Program-made: the position numbers and the translations under genes
Shown: in pieces, positions 1 through 12,100 of the stretch
Numbering within the stretch: position 1 is the first letter of the stretch
Layout: the number at the start of each line of letters is the position of its first letter
The notes under the pieces: generated by a model
What the model was told of the DNA's origin: nothing
What the model saw: the letters and a program-made list of their open reading frames with translations, nothing else
The model's database searches: none
NCBI GenBank assembly: GCA_036571765.1
Contig: BROE01000025.1
Coordinates: 2,736,855-2,800,854 of the forward strand
Direction: 5' to 3'
Source: Plecoglossus altivelis
Lineage: Eukaryota > Chordata > Actinopteri > Osmeriformes > Plecoglossidae
DNA: 64,000 bases

Positions 1-1129
1 CCACCGCACCTTTCAAGTCCTCCAAGCAAATGCAATGTAGACTGGCTATTCATGGTTTCTACAAGTTGTCTTCATCTGAACATTTGTTACGTAACTTTTT
101 CACCCAACAAACCAGCCCGTTTCTAGGTGCAACAAGGCCCTGAAGAAAGGTCTAAGAGGCAGACTAGAGTTCGATTTGAAACTTCTCTTTTAATCTCCTT
201 ACTCCACGGTTGAGAGGCTCCTCATGGCTCGCAGGCTAGATTAAACGCGAGGGATCAACGGGTATCTTTAAGGCGCTGATCTCTCGGCTGCGCCTGTGTA
301 AATTGGAGCGTGGTATTAAACAGCAGGACAGTCGCTCTATGGAGCGAGAGCGGTAAGACGCTCTGCTTTGCTTCTTGGGAGACACCCGCTGCCGCCTCAG
401 CTGCCAAATAGCTGCGGTTAGAGAGAGCATGAAAACCAGGGGAACGGAATGCGGTGCATTCTAGCTATTTCCCCTCAACTCTTCAGAAGGGAGGGTTTAG
501 GGTTAGAAGCTCTGTAGAAACAGGAGAGAGAGATAGACTATATCACCGCATGAGTTTTCCCCACTTCTAGATGGTTCGACCGTGCTCGGAGAGTTGAAAA
601 AGAAAGGGAGGGAGAGACGTTTTGTCCGATTTGGAGTATTGATTGAGTGAGGCTACACTTCACCCTTAACGACTATTTTATTCATTTTCAAGAAATAAGT
701 CAATGGCAAAGGGACCAGGAATGCTATTCCACATATTATTTGGCGCTTTGCTACGCTAGGCCATCCTCCACACATAACAACACACAGAGTGGCTTGAAAC
801 ACACTCCGGTAGGCACACGCTACCCTGATCCAGCCTTTTGCCGAGAAGACAGATACGCAGAGGTGAGGATCCCACCAGAGGGCCAAACTGATGGCAGAAT
901 AAAAAATACCTTTTATTCACATAAAGCACATCCACACTGCACACAGGATTCACTCCATCCTGTCTCCCCCCCCTTCCTCCTCCCCCCTCACACTCTGAAG
1001 TGTGTTTTGTACTCTAGGTAAGAGGTAGGGCTTTCTGCAAAGATGACATCACAATTCACACAATTAATTCTACCTCTCGGCCCGCCCCCTCCTCTCCAGC
1101 AGTCTGATAGGCTCTCTCTCTTCCCACAG
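1..1129. other. Upstream sequence, probably rnf165 intron 1
   Basis: No exon is recognisable here. In known RNF165 genes the first coding exon encodes a short hydrophobic N-terminus and is followed by a long intron. I looked for that exon and did not find it, so this stretch is most simply intron 1. It ends in a pyrimidine-rich acceptor just before 1130. The short open frames on both strands have no family resemblance and look like chance. Confidence 0.5.
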
Positions 1130-1777
1130 GATCCCACTTCAACAGGCAGCAGCAGCAACAACAGCACAGCCATGCTACCTCCTGCCGACACTTCCAGCTA
1201 GGTCCCCAGGCCCCGCTGCACATGGACTTCACTATGCCCCACCCAGGGCAGCCCCAGTCGGGTATCAACCCCCACCTAGCCCCCCCAGGCCACCAGCACG
1301 GCCCTCAGATCCACCCGCCCCTCAACCCCCTGCCCGCGCCCCAGTTCCAGGACCTCCCCACCCCGCCCTTCCTACCTCAGGCCTTACACCAGCAATACCT
1401 CCTCCAGCAGCAGATCCTCGAGGCCCAGCACCGACACATCTTGACCCCCTCCAGGTACTGCTCAATGTGTGGAATTCACCAAACATTCTCCATGTTGAAC
1501 GTCGTTTAGAAGGAACTTTTCAAACTAGTGTGTGTGTGTGTCTCATGACACAGGATCACAAGTGTGTAACCCCTGTGTGTGTGTGTGTGTCTCATGACAC
1601 AGGATCACAAGTGTGTAACCCCTGTGTGTGTGTGTGTGTGTGTCTCATGACACAGGATCACAAGTGTGTAACCCCTGTGTGTGTGTGTGTGTCTACTGAC
1701 ACAGGACCACAAGTCTGTAACCCCTGTATGTGTGTGTGTGTGTGTGTGTACTGACACAGGATCACAAGTGTGTAACC

Positions 1778-1815
<38 letters not shown>

Positions 1816-1846
1816 TCTACTGACACAGGATCACAAGTGTGTAACC

Positions 1847-1882
<36 letters not shown>

Positions 1883-2622
1883 TACTGACACAGGATCACA
1901 AGTGTGTAACCCCTGTGTGTGTATGTGTGTGTATCTCTACTGACACAGGATCACAAGGTGTAACCCTTGTGTGTGTGTGTGTCTACTGACACAGGATCAC
2001 AAGTGTGTAACCCTTGTGTGTGTGTGTGTGTGTGTCTACTGACACAGGATCACAAGTGTGTAACCTTTGTGTGTGTGTGTGTCTACTGACACAGGATCAC
2101 AAGGGTGTAACCTTTGTGTGTGTGTGTGTGTCTACTGACACAGGATCACAAGTGTGTAACCCTTGTGTGTGTGTGTGTCTACTGACACAGGATCACAAGG
2201 GTGTAACCTCTGTGTGTGTGTGTGTGTGTGTCTCTACTGACACAGGATCACAAGTGTGTAACCCCTGTGTGTGTGTGTGTGTGTCTCTACTGACACAGGA
2301 TCACAAGTGTGTAACCCCTGTGTGTGTGTGTGTGTCTCTACTGACACAGGATCACACGTGTATAACCACTGTGTGTGTGTGTGTGTCTCTACTGACACAG
2401 GAACACAAGTGTGTAACCCCTGTGTGTGTGTCCTCCTGGAACAGGCGTACCCCAGAGAGAGGTCCCCACCAGCCCCACAGGATGAGGCCTGGGTTTGAAT
2501 TTGCCCCCCCACTCCATGTCCCCCCCCAGCCCGTGGTCCAGCAGCCCCGCTACCTGGCAGAGGGGACGGACTGGTAAACCACACACACATGCACACACAC
2601 ATACTGATACCTGACGTAAGAA

Positions 2623-2670
<48 letters not shown>

Positions 2671-4685
2671 TGATACCAGGGTTTGAGACAGGACAAGTAA
2701 TCATCATTTGTAATAACATAGTGAGGATGGGTGTATCTCATTCGACTGCAGATCAAGAAGATCATAGGTTCTAATCCCCCCTTGGACATGCTTTGAATAC
2801 AAGTGTCTGCAAAATGAATACATAACCTTACCAGCCATTTTTGCATAAACTGAGTGTTCCTAGACAGCCTGCGGTTATGTTTTAAACTTTGACGTGTGTA
2901 TGTATGTGTGTGTGAACAGGGACCTGAGTGTGGATGCTGGGCTGCCCCCACATCAGTACCACATCCACCCTCTGCCGCAGCACTACCAACACTACCTGAC
3001 CTCTCCCAGAATGCATCACTTCCCCAGGAACAACGCCTCGGCACAAGTGGTGAGCCCAGCACTACCCTCCGTCGCATTCTGACTTGCACCGTGCCCAGTT
3101 ACGCAGGTGCGCTCGATTGGTCTTCCCTGATGCAGTCAAGTGCATCTGGTTGTGTTCCCCTCCCAGGTGGTCCATGAGATAAGGAACTACCCATATCCAC
3201 AGCTCCACCTACTGGCGCTCCAGAGCCTCAACCCTTCCCGCCACGCGTCGGCTGTCAGGGAGAGCTACGAGGTACGCACACACACGCACAAGCACACACA
3301 CACCGTTATCCCACTCCATGTCTCCCCCTATCACACCCTGTCTGTCAAATTAGCATTCTTCCTGTGTCCAACTCTTCCTCCCTCTCTTATATGCTTACTC
3401 TCTCTCATGTTCTCCCTGTCTCAGGTTCTCTGTCTCTCTCATATGGTCCCTCTGTTCTCTCTCATGCTCTCTCTGTTCGCTCTTATGCTCTCTCTCATGT
3501 TCTCTCCCTCTCTCTCATGTTCTTCCCCTCTCTCTCTCATGTTCTCTCCCTCTCTCTCATGTTCTCTCTCTCTCTCCCTCTCTCTCATGTTCTTCCCCTC
3601 TCTCTCTTATGTTCTCTCCCACTCTCTCATGTTCTCTCTCTCTCCCTCTCTCTCATGTTCTCTCCCTCTCTCTCATGTTCTCTCTCCCTCTCTCATGTTC
3701 TTTCCATTCCCGTCTGACCTCTCTCTGCCCCTCCCCTCAGGAGCTTCTCCAGTTGGAGGACAGGCTGGGCAGCGTGAACAGAGGAGCCGTCCAGACCACC
3801 ATCGAGAGGTTCACCTTCCCTCACAAGTACAAGAAGGTAAGACAAAACGAGAAGATCACGCTGGAAGGGGAATTGTTGTGGAAGGGCCCCGGAAAACATG
3901 GAATGGAACGGTATGAAGAGATCGTCAATAAATAATAGATGCAGTTACAAAGAATGTGATTTCAGATGGTCAATCATTGCCTTTAAACATAAATAATGTA
4001 CTCAGATATTAATAATGTACACCGGTGTTCTTATTAAAGCTACATATAGCTGAGGAGGGGGTTGGAACCCATGACTTATTGACTTTCAGTCCAATGCTCA
4101 CTAAGCTATACGTTATCACACATACTGCTCCGAACCATTGTACACTACGCGTAGAACCATATCAGGAAGTGCTTAAGTGCTTGAGTGTGGCTAGCATATA
4201 AAGCAGGGTACATGTAACCGAGGCTCCCTGCAGCTGTACAGTCTGAACCAGGCTGAGGGAGGAAGTGTCTCAGAGTCGTTTGGTGTGGTTTCCAGAGGGT
4301 CCTTCAGGACGTGAAGATGTGTCTGGAGGATGAAGAGCTGGACACAGATGAGAAGTGCACCATCTGTCTGTCCATGCTGGAGGATGGCGAGGATGTCCGG
4401 TAAGACTGCTTGTAACCCCACAGACTTAAGAGTTAATACCCAGAGTTTGACATTATATTCAGGAGACGCTATTGTGGCAATTGAGTTTGTGTCTCTTCAC
4501 ACCTGGTCCTCGGGGGGGGCTCCGAATATTTAAACGTCTGAGATGATCTCTTTGTCTGCTTCCTCAGGAGATTACCCTGCATGCACCTCTTCCACCAAGT
4601 GTGCGTGGACCAATGGCTCGCCACCAGTAGGAAATGCCCCATTTGCAGGGTGGACATTGAGACCCAGTTGACACCAGAGAGTTGA
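1130..4685 (+). CDS. rnf165: RING finger protein 165 (Ark2C), E3 ubiquitin ligase, 5' partial
   Basis: Seven coding exons: 1130-1454, 2445-2573, 2920-3049, 3167-3271, 3741-3836, 4296-4399 and 4568-4685. They give about 335 codons in one frame, ending at TGA 4683-4685. The protein has a Gln/His/Pro-rich N-terminal part, a conserved block containing PQPVVQQPRYLAEGTDW, then the NRGA and TIER motifs in the exon at 3741. A C-terminal C3H2C3 RING-H2 domain follows, starting at CTICLSMLEDGEDV and ending at CPICRV. It matches the vertebrate RNF165 family almost residue for residue over the last four exons. Known role of the family: a nuclear E3 ligase that boosts BMP/Smad signalling and motor-axon growth, with the NRG-TIER segment contributing to ubiquitin and substrate binding. 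The initiator exon is missing; the first codon here is split across the acceptor at 1128-1129. The exon at 4296 differs most from mammals (RVLQDVKMCLEDEE). The closest alternative, RNF111/Arkadia, is much longer. Confidence 0.93.
1529..2430 (+). repeat. 17-copy minisatellite in rnf165 intron 2
   Basis: Seventeen tandem units of about 45-60 bp fill nearly the whole intron. Each has a (TG)n run of variable length, then CTACTGACACAGGATCACAA or a close variant, then GTGTGTAACCCC. The first three units have CTCATGACACAG instead of CTACTGACACAG. Period varies mainly through the TG run. The last unit stops about 25 bp before the real acceptor at 2443-2444. Open frames reading CVCVCV or STDTGSQ across it are products of the repeat, not genes. 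Confidence 0.95.
2625..2664. repeat. (AC)n microsatellite
   Basis: An uninterrupted CA run in rnf165 intron 3, about 50 bp after the donor of the exon at 2445-2573. Confidence 0.95.
2735..2826 (+). mobile_element. SINE-like fragment in rnf165 intron 3
   Basis: It contains a B-box-like AGGTTCTAATCC and a tail resembling the common fish SINE/LINE 3' end (GCTTTGAATACAAGTGTCTG followed by CAAAATGAATA). It is 5'-degraded and has no clear target-site duplication. Confidence 0.5.
3391..3710 (+). repeat. Pyrimidine-rich minisatellite in rnf165 intron 5
   Basis: Repeats of about 18-22 bp built on CTCTCTCATGTTCTCTCCC, ending about 30 bp before the acceptor of the exon at 3741. Serine/leucine-rich open frames over it are low-complexity artefacts. 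Confidence 0.9.
4055..4120 (-). mobile_element. tRNA-derived SINE fragment in rnf165 intron 6
   Basis: On the minus strand it reads as a degenerate A box (TAGCTTAGTGAGC) and a B box-like GGGTTCCAACCCC, about 45 bp apart, as in a tRNA-like SINE head. It is too diverged to be a tRNA gene. Confidence 0.4.
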
Positions 4686-7600
4686 TGCCTCCTCTCCACC
4701 CCTGGCGCTCTGGATCCGGTCTTGTAATTCCCCTTTGCCCCCCCTCCCCCACACCCATAGGGGGAGCTCTGCCAAACGAACCCTCTTTAACATCTGCGTC
4801 ACGCTTCTGATCCTGCCTTCTGAGCCTGCTGGAGAGGACAACCGAACGAGGAGACGGGGCGAACAAAGCACACAAATCACAGCGAGCGGGGGGCTGCCGA
4901 CGGACGGACGGACGGACTGATTCGACGACAGGATGGATGGCTCGGACTGAAGGAAGGATGGAAAGGAGGAGAGGAAGAAAGGCCGAATATAGAGACAGAT
5001 TTGCGAAGCCCTAGATGGTTCTCTGTTGTGTGGTGAACACTACTCTTGCTAACCCCAAATCCAACTGTCACTTTGATCAAGATACTCAGAGACCAGGTGG
5101 GTGACCCCCCCAGTTGACCCCATGACCTCCCCTTGTGTTGTGTTGAGACCTACAGAACAGTTCCAGCTGTTGTCTCAGACGTTTGATGTCCCCTTTCCTT
5201 CCTCCTATCCTGGCCTGGGAAGATTCCCTCAAAACTTGGGTTTTTGACAGGACAGGGAGTGTGTGTGCGGGGGGTTAAGGGGACAATGCAGGAGTGGTCT
5301 GGTGAGATCTCTGTGTGGCTTGATGCTAGTGGTGTTCTGGTGTCAAGTCAGGCCGTTGATCGCAAGTGTGTCCGCCAGAGATTTCCTGCGTTGTGTTGTT
5401 AGCAAGCAGACGCCTGGCTTGAGAATGTGAAAACACAAACGAATATTGACTCTCCCTCTTAACAGACTATGTTTGGCTGCGCGGCCTTGCGTCATAGGTC
5501 AGGGGGAGAGACGATGGGAATTGGGTCAATACAACAACAACAAAAAAAGTCCCACACACTTCCCCCCCCCCCTGAAAATACAACCTCCTACATGGGTTTT
5601 GGATCTTGAGTAGTATCCATCTGATTGGATGGTGGTAGATGCCATCTGATTGGAAGGTGGCATTGTAGCGCTACCTGCAGGCATGGCTTGAGTTCAGTGA
5701 TGTGTCGTGGTGCCGTAGAGTCCCCCCCCGCCCCTCCGCACACACACACACACACACACACACAAATGCACGCACGCACACACCTAGAGCGGGGGCCTCA
5801 TCTGATCTGCATGCTGTCTGTTTGGCAGGCTTGGGCTGTGTTGTGATTGTGGAACAGTAGTGCCAGTTGTAGGGCTGTCTATCTGTCTGTCTGCATGTTA
5901 ACCATATACAGGGGAGGGCGGGGGGGCGGAGCTCATCCTTTGAGTCACATCCTGGTAGACACAGACCTAAACACACGCTGCTCCATGGATCTGTTGCCAA
6001 CTAGCGACTCCTACTACCACCGCTAGCCCTACAGGTTAGGGTCGGCCCCTACCGGTTAACACGACGGTGTCGGCTAGCTTAAGGTTTGGCTAGCATTCCC
6101 TAAGGTCAGGTTAGCCCTGTTGGTTAGCCTCGCGAGCTAAGTGGGTCTGTGTCTACTAGAAACTCAGTACTTGTAGTCGCCTCATCCATAGCACGACCTG
6201 TGGGGCTGGCATGGGTTTGAGGATGCAGTGCCTGTATGTGTGTGTTAGCTAGGAGTGAGTAGAGCATAGACTACCAGTTGTATGACTATACCAGTACCTT
6301 ATTGCCTACAGGACAAGCACATGTGATTTTTAACCTAGTAAACCGCCTATGTTGTGGCTTCCCTTTCATTTCAAATCTCCGTTGCTCCCGTCGTTTGAAC
6401 AAAAACAAAAATATATCTAATTGCGTCTTGTGTTACGGGAAGCGTCTTATATAGTTGGCCTGTGTTCTATGTGCTAGAATGTGTATGGTTGTCTCCCCAT
6501 GATAGTGGTGTATGGTATTGCTAGAACAACTGTGACACGTTCAGTGGTAGAAGCTCAATTTCATGCATGAACAATGTCAGTGTGCTTCACCCTAAGGAGT
6601 GTGAAAAGGGAGAAAAAGCCATTTGTTTGAGGAAAAAAAAAAGAAGAAAAATGTACCAACCAAACGATTATTGTTCTCAGTATTTAGGACGTGTTGTTTT
6701 TGTTTTTGAATGTCTTATCTTCCATATCCTTTTCATTCTTTTTTTTTCTCAATTTCTTTGTTGTTATTTTTTATTTTTTTGTTTCAGCTGATTGGTTTTG
6801 ATTGGCATAGATCACGCCAACTCGGACGTAGGACTTGACAAGGCCTATCGTCTAGGTTGTTTTTCTTTCAAATCATTTTTAACGATAATAGCTGCAATGA
6901 TGCATACATATATTTATTGTTGTTATAATGTAGCTTGTGTTTTGTAAATGCACTATAATATGGAGCTGCCTGAGTTTGGTGGTGTGGCCGTGTGAGGTCT
7001 CCTTGTTCTAGCTTATGCGTCTGTGTTGAGTCACGAGCATCTTTATACTTCCTTGCGTGCTATGGGAGAATAACTTGATGGCGTTGCATTTGTATTTTTT
7101 TTTTTTTGGTTTTTCTTTGTCTTCAAACCTCCACTTGGGGAAGAAAAAAAAACTGAGGACAGATGTCCGTGGAGGGTCGCTAGTTCACATAGAATGCTGT
7201 GATTTAAGATGCCTTAAGTATTTAACAATCATAATTTATTACTAACTGTAGCTAGCTATTGTGGTGGCATATTCAATGTCTTTATTTCATACCTTTGCAA
7301 TCTAATCAATATATTTATTTAGAAATAACATAAAATGTATGAAAAAAAACAATACCTCATTATGCATTGGTGGTTTGGGTAGCTTCAGCATGCGGGTGAG
7401 TTCAAGAGAGATGTAGTTGGGGTTCGAGTCCCCTGAAACACTGCTCATAGCTAACGTGGTGCTTTTTCAGATCTGCATAACATTCCATCCGCTTAACCTC
7501 CCAGATCCTACATCTTTCAGATGGGCATCTTTACTTAGCTTGGATTGATATAGCATGTAGCATCCGCCCACCACTCTCATATAGCATGGCCTGTTTACTC

Positions 7601-8700
7601 GGACATTGGGAAAACAATACAGCTTTATTTTTTTAAGTTCCGTTTTTTTTTTCTCTCCTCCTCCTCTCTTTCCTTTTCTTTCTAATTGATCTGACAACGT
7701 TTGTGTATTTGACATAGTAGGATCTGAAGTCAGTGCATATTTGAAAACCCAAATGAATTAACTGTAACTTGGTACTTTGTATTGCTGGCAAATGCTACGT
7801 GTGTGTGCATGTGTGTGCGTGCGTGTGTGAATGAGAGAAAGACATTAGGGAGGCAGTTAACAGGCTAATTTGAGCTAATGATCTTATTGCAAAAGCAGCA
7901 TTTTCCTGATGTATAACTGTGGTCTACAGTAGTAATTATGTTCCACACTTGGGATCGATAATAAGCTAACCACTTGTTTTTTTTCGCAGTGCATTTACTT
8001 AACTATGTATTAATCTTACATATAATTGTACCATATATTGGATTGGAATGAGGCCGACGGATCTTAATAGTATGGTTTCCCCCCGCTCTCACTGGTCTTA
8101 GCCCCACGCCCTTCTCAGCACAGCACCGTGCATTACAGTCCGTTACTTCAGACCAAACTGGACCGTAGCCATAGTATTAAACGAAGCTGGCGAACTGAAC
8201 GTAGATCAACAAGCACAAGCTCTCTAATGCATGTCTTCTCAGGTTTTCTATGTGTATGTGGGGGGTAGCTCTGTAGACGTGTTTCATATGATGCTGTACC
8301 TTCTTGAATATTACAGATGTTTCTTTGCTGCTGACAAAATGTTGTTTATTAACCTGCCAGTGAAAAAAGGGAAGCGGCCATCTTTGTACAACACACTGCT
8401 GTTTTGCTGTTACCGCGCAATGTTTTAAGATCTGGAGTATTTTATAGACAACGTAGAGGTATGTATCAATAATATGAAAGCAATAGCTAAATCATTATGA
8501 AGAATATCATGATCAGTGAACATTGTGGAGACTTTAGATTCACTCTGGGTGGATTTTGTACTGTATTTATTACTAATGATGCAAAAAGTTGCATAGCTTA
8601 ACCCAAACTGTTCTGTCTTCTTTTTTTATTTTTTATTTATTGTCTTGTATAGGATCTTTTTGTATGTGTTTTACAAATAAACTGCCTAAAATGCTTAGAA
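4686..8700 (+). other. rnf165 3' untranslated region
   Basis: About 4 kb of non-coding sequence from the stop codon to a canonical AATAAA at 8676-8681. It grows AT-rich after 6350, with T-runs and AT-rich motifs typical of long neuronal 3' UTRs. It carries a CA repeat at about 5738-5763 and a degenerate tRNA-like segment near 7375-7440 (B-box-like GGTTCGAGTCC). No other gene was recognised. The extent is inferred from the poly(A) signal only; earlier poly(A) sites are possible. Confidence 0.6.
8676..8681 (+). terminator. rnf165 poly(A) signal
   Basis: AATAAA on the plus strand at the end of the long AT-rich 3' UTR, followed by a T/G-rich stretch. It is the last plausible plus-strand signal before loxhd1, whose own signal lies about 100 bp further on in the opposite direction. 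Confidence 0.6.
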
Positions 8701-8777
8701 TGTGTCCTGTCCATGGCGTTTTTGAGCATGCATCGTTAAAGTTAGGACACGCCATTGAATTGGCGATCAACTTGAAG

Positions 8778-8783
8778 TTTATT
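8778..8783 (-). terminator. loxhd1 poly(A) signal
   Basis: AATAAA on the minus strand, 324 bp past the loxhd1 stop codon. It gives a short 3' UTR and would place cleavage near 8760. Confidence 0.55.
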
Positions 8784-9106
8784 AAGATGGCTTCTGTTGG
8801 TACACAATTGTACAGCGAAAGTATAAAATAATTTGCTTTTGTAATTACTCGACATAACATCGTTTTGTAACCATATTGATGTCAGTATTCTGGATTCAGA
8901 ATGCATTAAAACAAGTGCATAAATTTCTTATTTTAGTGAGTAAATGTATCGTATTAAATACTCAAGTCACATACATTCAAATCGCATTCGGTACAAAACA
9001 GGCCGAAACGTATTCCAGAGAACAGAACATTGTCTTTTGGGATTCTGCCAATTACAAAATGAGTGAATGAACAGTCACTGGTACACACCACTTTTATAGC
9101 TGGTTC

Positions 9107-12100
9107 TCAGTACTTGGGATAGAGCACTCTTTCAAATTTACCATCAGCTTTCAGGGGATCCAACCACTTTCCGCACAAGAAAATGGTGGTGACCGAGTTG
9201 GCCGTGTTGGTGATCTCCACGCACTCCAGGTACCAGCCGGAGTTGTTCTTGGAGTTGTCGTGTTCCACCTTTACCCTCAGCAGCTCCCCAAGGTCCAACA
9301 TCTCCAACACGAAGCGGTCCGTCCGGCCCCGTTCAAACAAGTTCCGGAACTTTTGCGTCAAGGGACGCTTGCCGGAGTCACCGTTAGTGCCGTATACGGT
9401 GATGAAAACGTTGGCATCTGTGCCGGCCCCTTTCACGTCCCCTGTGATGATGATGATCTCGTACTTGACGGGGACCAGACTGCGGACCTTGCTGGCGAAG
9501 CTCTCGACCGTCTTGGAACACTCAAAGGTCAGGAAGTGGTCCTTCTTGGAGGCTAAGGGGATCCGGGCATCGCAGTAGAAGAAGTACCTGAAGAAGAGGG
9601 GAACATTCAATACATGCAAAGATGATTGTTCGCCCCTTTCAGCGTGATAGTGAATAATGTAGATGTGCCAGCGAAAGGCATTCCAATGTCTCACTCACTT
9701 GTTCCCCAGCTCCTTCTCCATCACCACTATCTCCAGGACGTGCCAGAAGTTCTCGCCCTTCACCTTCTTGCCGTCCTTGGTGATGTGGCCCACGCAGATG
9801 CCAGGCAGTTCTCCCAGGTTCTTTGATGAGAACTCAAACGTGTCGGTGGCGCCACTGAGGAGATCCGAAAGAACGCTAGTTACACACCTCACAGCGTGCG
9901 GGCAGGAGAGCAATGACTGAGTATGGAGATTGACTGAAGAGACGTCTTGGGAGAAGGACGATTCGACGAGGATAGTGCCTCACAGAGCATGGAGAACCCA
10001 CCACAAGAACCGCTTTTTCTTTGAAGAGTTCTCCAGCAGGAACTCCTTGGATCGAGCTTTCCTCCCTTCCAGGATGATCCAGACGTTCTCCTTGGTGTCA
10101 GAATCGTCCGTGCTCGCTGTAGTCGTGGCAACAACGTATTCTGTAGGACAGAGTAGAAGTAGACTCAAGTAGATAGGTTGACGCTCTGTTACTCAAGTCT
10201 CACAGTGTTAAAGGCTAAACAATCCAAACACGTTGCGTACAGTTGAGGCATTTGATAGGTGGACAGCTCTTTTGCATTTATTTCACCAACAAATCCATGA
10301 GAAATTCTCCAAAATGTCTAGAAATGTCCCAAGCTGGATACAGACTGGTCTTGTCATTGAGGTCCAGTATGTCGTGGTTGGCACAGGCCAGCTCCCTCAT
10401 GATCTGCCCATCATCCTCATTCTTGGCCAGCCAGCGGTCGCAAGGGAAGCGGAACGTCTGGTCCATGGCCTCGTCCTTTACGTCGATGAATTCCAGATGC
10501 CATCCGGGGGCTGGTCCTGGGAGAGGAAAGTGATTGGATTTGGCTCAGTTTACACTTTGGTCAATTAGCAGATGCTTTCATCCAGAGCAACATGCAGACA
10601 GTGCCTTGTATGACCTGTGAGAGGGGGGGGAGATGCTGAGAGAGGTGAGCTGGAGGTCACCACATCAACCTTCACCTTTGTTGTCGTGCCACACGCGGAC
10701 CTTGGACAGATCCCCCAGACTGAGGACGTCGGCGAAGCGGAACACGTCTTTCTGTTTCCGTTCGAACTTGTTCCTGTTGGTGCTCTCCTTCAGCGCCAGC
10801 ATGCCCGTGTCTCCGTTCTCCCCGAACAGGATCAGGAACACGCTGGCATCGGTGCCCGCGCCTGGAGGACGCGGAGGAGGAAAGACACAGGGTTAGAGCT
10901 GGACGTGAGTGGCAGGGCTGCGCTGGGAGTCTCTCGGATGCGGATGAGAAGCTGAGCATCACCTCCGACGTCGCTGGTCTGGACCTGGATGATGTAAGTG
11001 GTCCTCTCCACCATCTCCTCCTCGTCTACCACAGCTGCCAGCTCACAGACCTTGATCCTCTTAGGTCCCTTGGTCTTGGACAGCCAGTTCTCATAGGTGA
11101 ACTCGTACTGCTCCCCTGTGGTCAGGTTACGCATCAGGATCTGGAGAGGGTACGAGAGGTGTTCCAACTGAGGGGTGTTTGGCGAGGACCCAGACCCCCC
11201 ATTACATGGGAAGGGGGGCTTCTGCGCTGTTAGCGTCACAGTTCTACCGAGGCGAAAAAGGACCACGAAGGACCAGAACCAATCAGCAACACCCACCCTG
11301 TCCAGGAACCAATCAGGTCGACTCCCTGAACCGTCAATCCGAACCCTGATCTTTTTTAAAGGAGCAATGTCGTCAACCTCCACATTGAACGTGTCCTCCT
11401 GGCCTCTCTCAAACCTGCAGAGAACAGGTTTACGTTCTGAAACCTTTTCAGATACTACTACTAGTACTAATACTAGTATATAAACAAATACATCCAGAAT
11501 ATTGAACTCCCCCAGAAAGGTTGGATGCAGCTGAGGAACTTGAGTGTCTGGTACCTGCTCTCATTCTTCGGCAGCAGCATCTCCTCGGTGGTGCCGTTGG
11601 CTCCAAACACGGTCAAGAAGATGTTGGTGTCGCTCCCGGCGTTCTGAGTGTCGCCCGTGACAACCGTTGCCTCGTAAATAACCTGGTGGTAGTGTGCGTG
11701 CGTACGCGTGCGGGGAGGGGGGGGGAGGGGTGTACAAGGCAGGGGTTGTTGACAATGTTGCACTTATTTGGCTGATGCCTTTATCCAAATCAACATACAA
11801 GCAGATTTGAACCTGGCAACTGAGATATGTATTTATGTCACTTTGGATAAAACAAATGAATGCACACGCAGAAAAGGTCATTAATGACATCACCTTGCGA
11901 ATAATGTTGATGCTGTTGGCATCTAGGACGTTGAAGAGCCTGGTAGTCAGGCCATCTCCCCTGTCTTTGGCCAGCCAGCACTTACACTGGAACATGTACA
12001 TGATGCCTTTGGTTGGCACGGCAATGGAGAGCTCGTCCACCAACCAGCAGCTTTCAGGGGTGGCCCCATTGTGACCCAACTGAGAGGGAAGAGAAAGAGT

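Noticed and set aside
1529..2430. CRISPR-like array appearance of the 17 regular repeats
   Set aside because: The spacers are only (TG)n of varying length, with no unique sequences, inside an intron of a vertebrate gene. It is a minisatellite.
1467..2719. Long Cys/Val open frames such as CVCVCV and STDTGSQ on both strands
   Set aside because: They are translations of TG/CA and minisatellite repeats, with no non-repeat coding signal.
3140..3916. 258-residue open frame through rnf165 exons and an intron
   Set aside because: It runs through a TC repeat in the intron and reads the exon at 3741 out of its true frame. The spliced rnf165 model explains the region.
9183..9578. Plus-strand open frames of 98-131 aa over the last loxhd1 exon
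   Set aside because: They are the complement of a well-conserved minus-strand PLAT exon.
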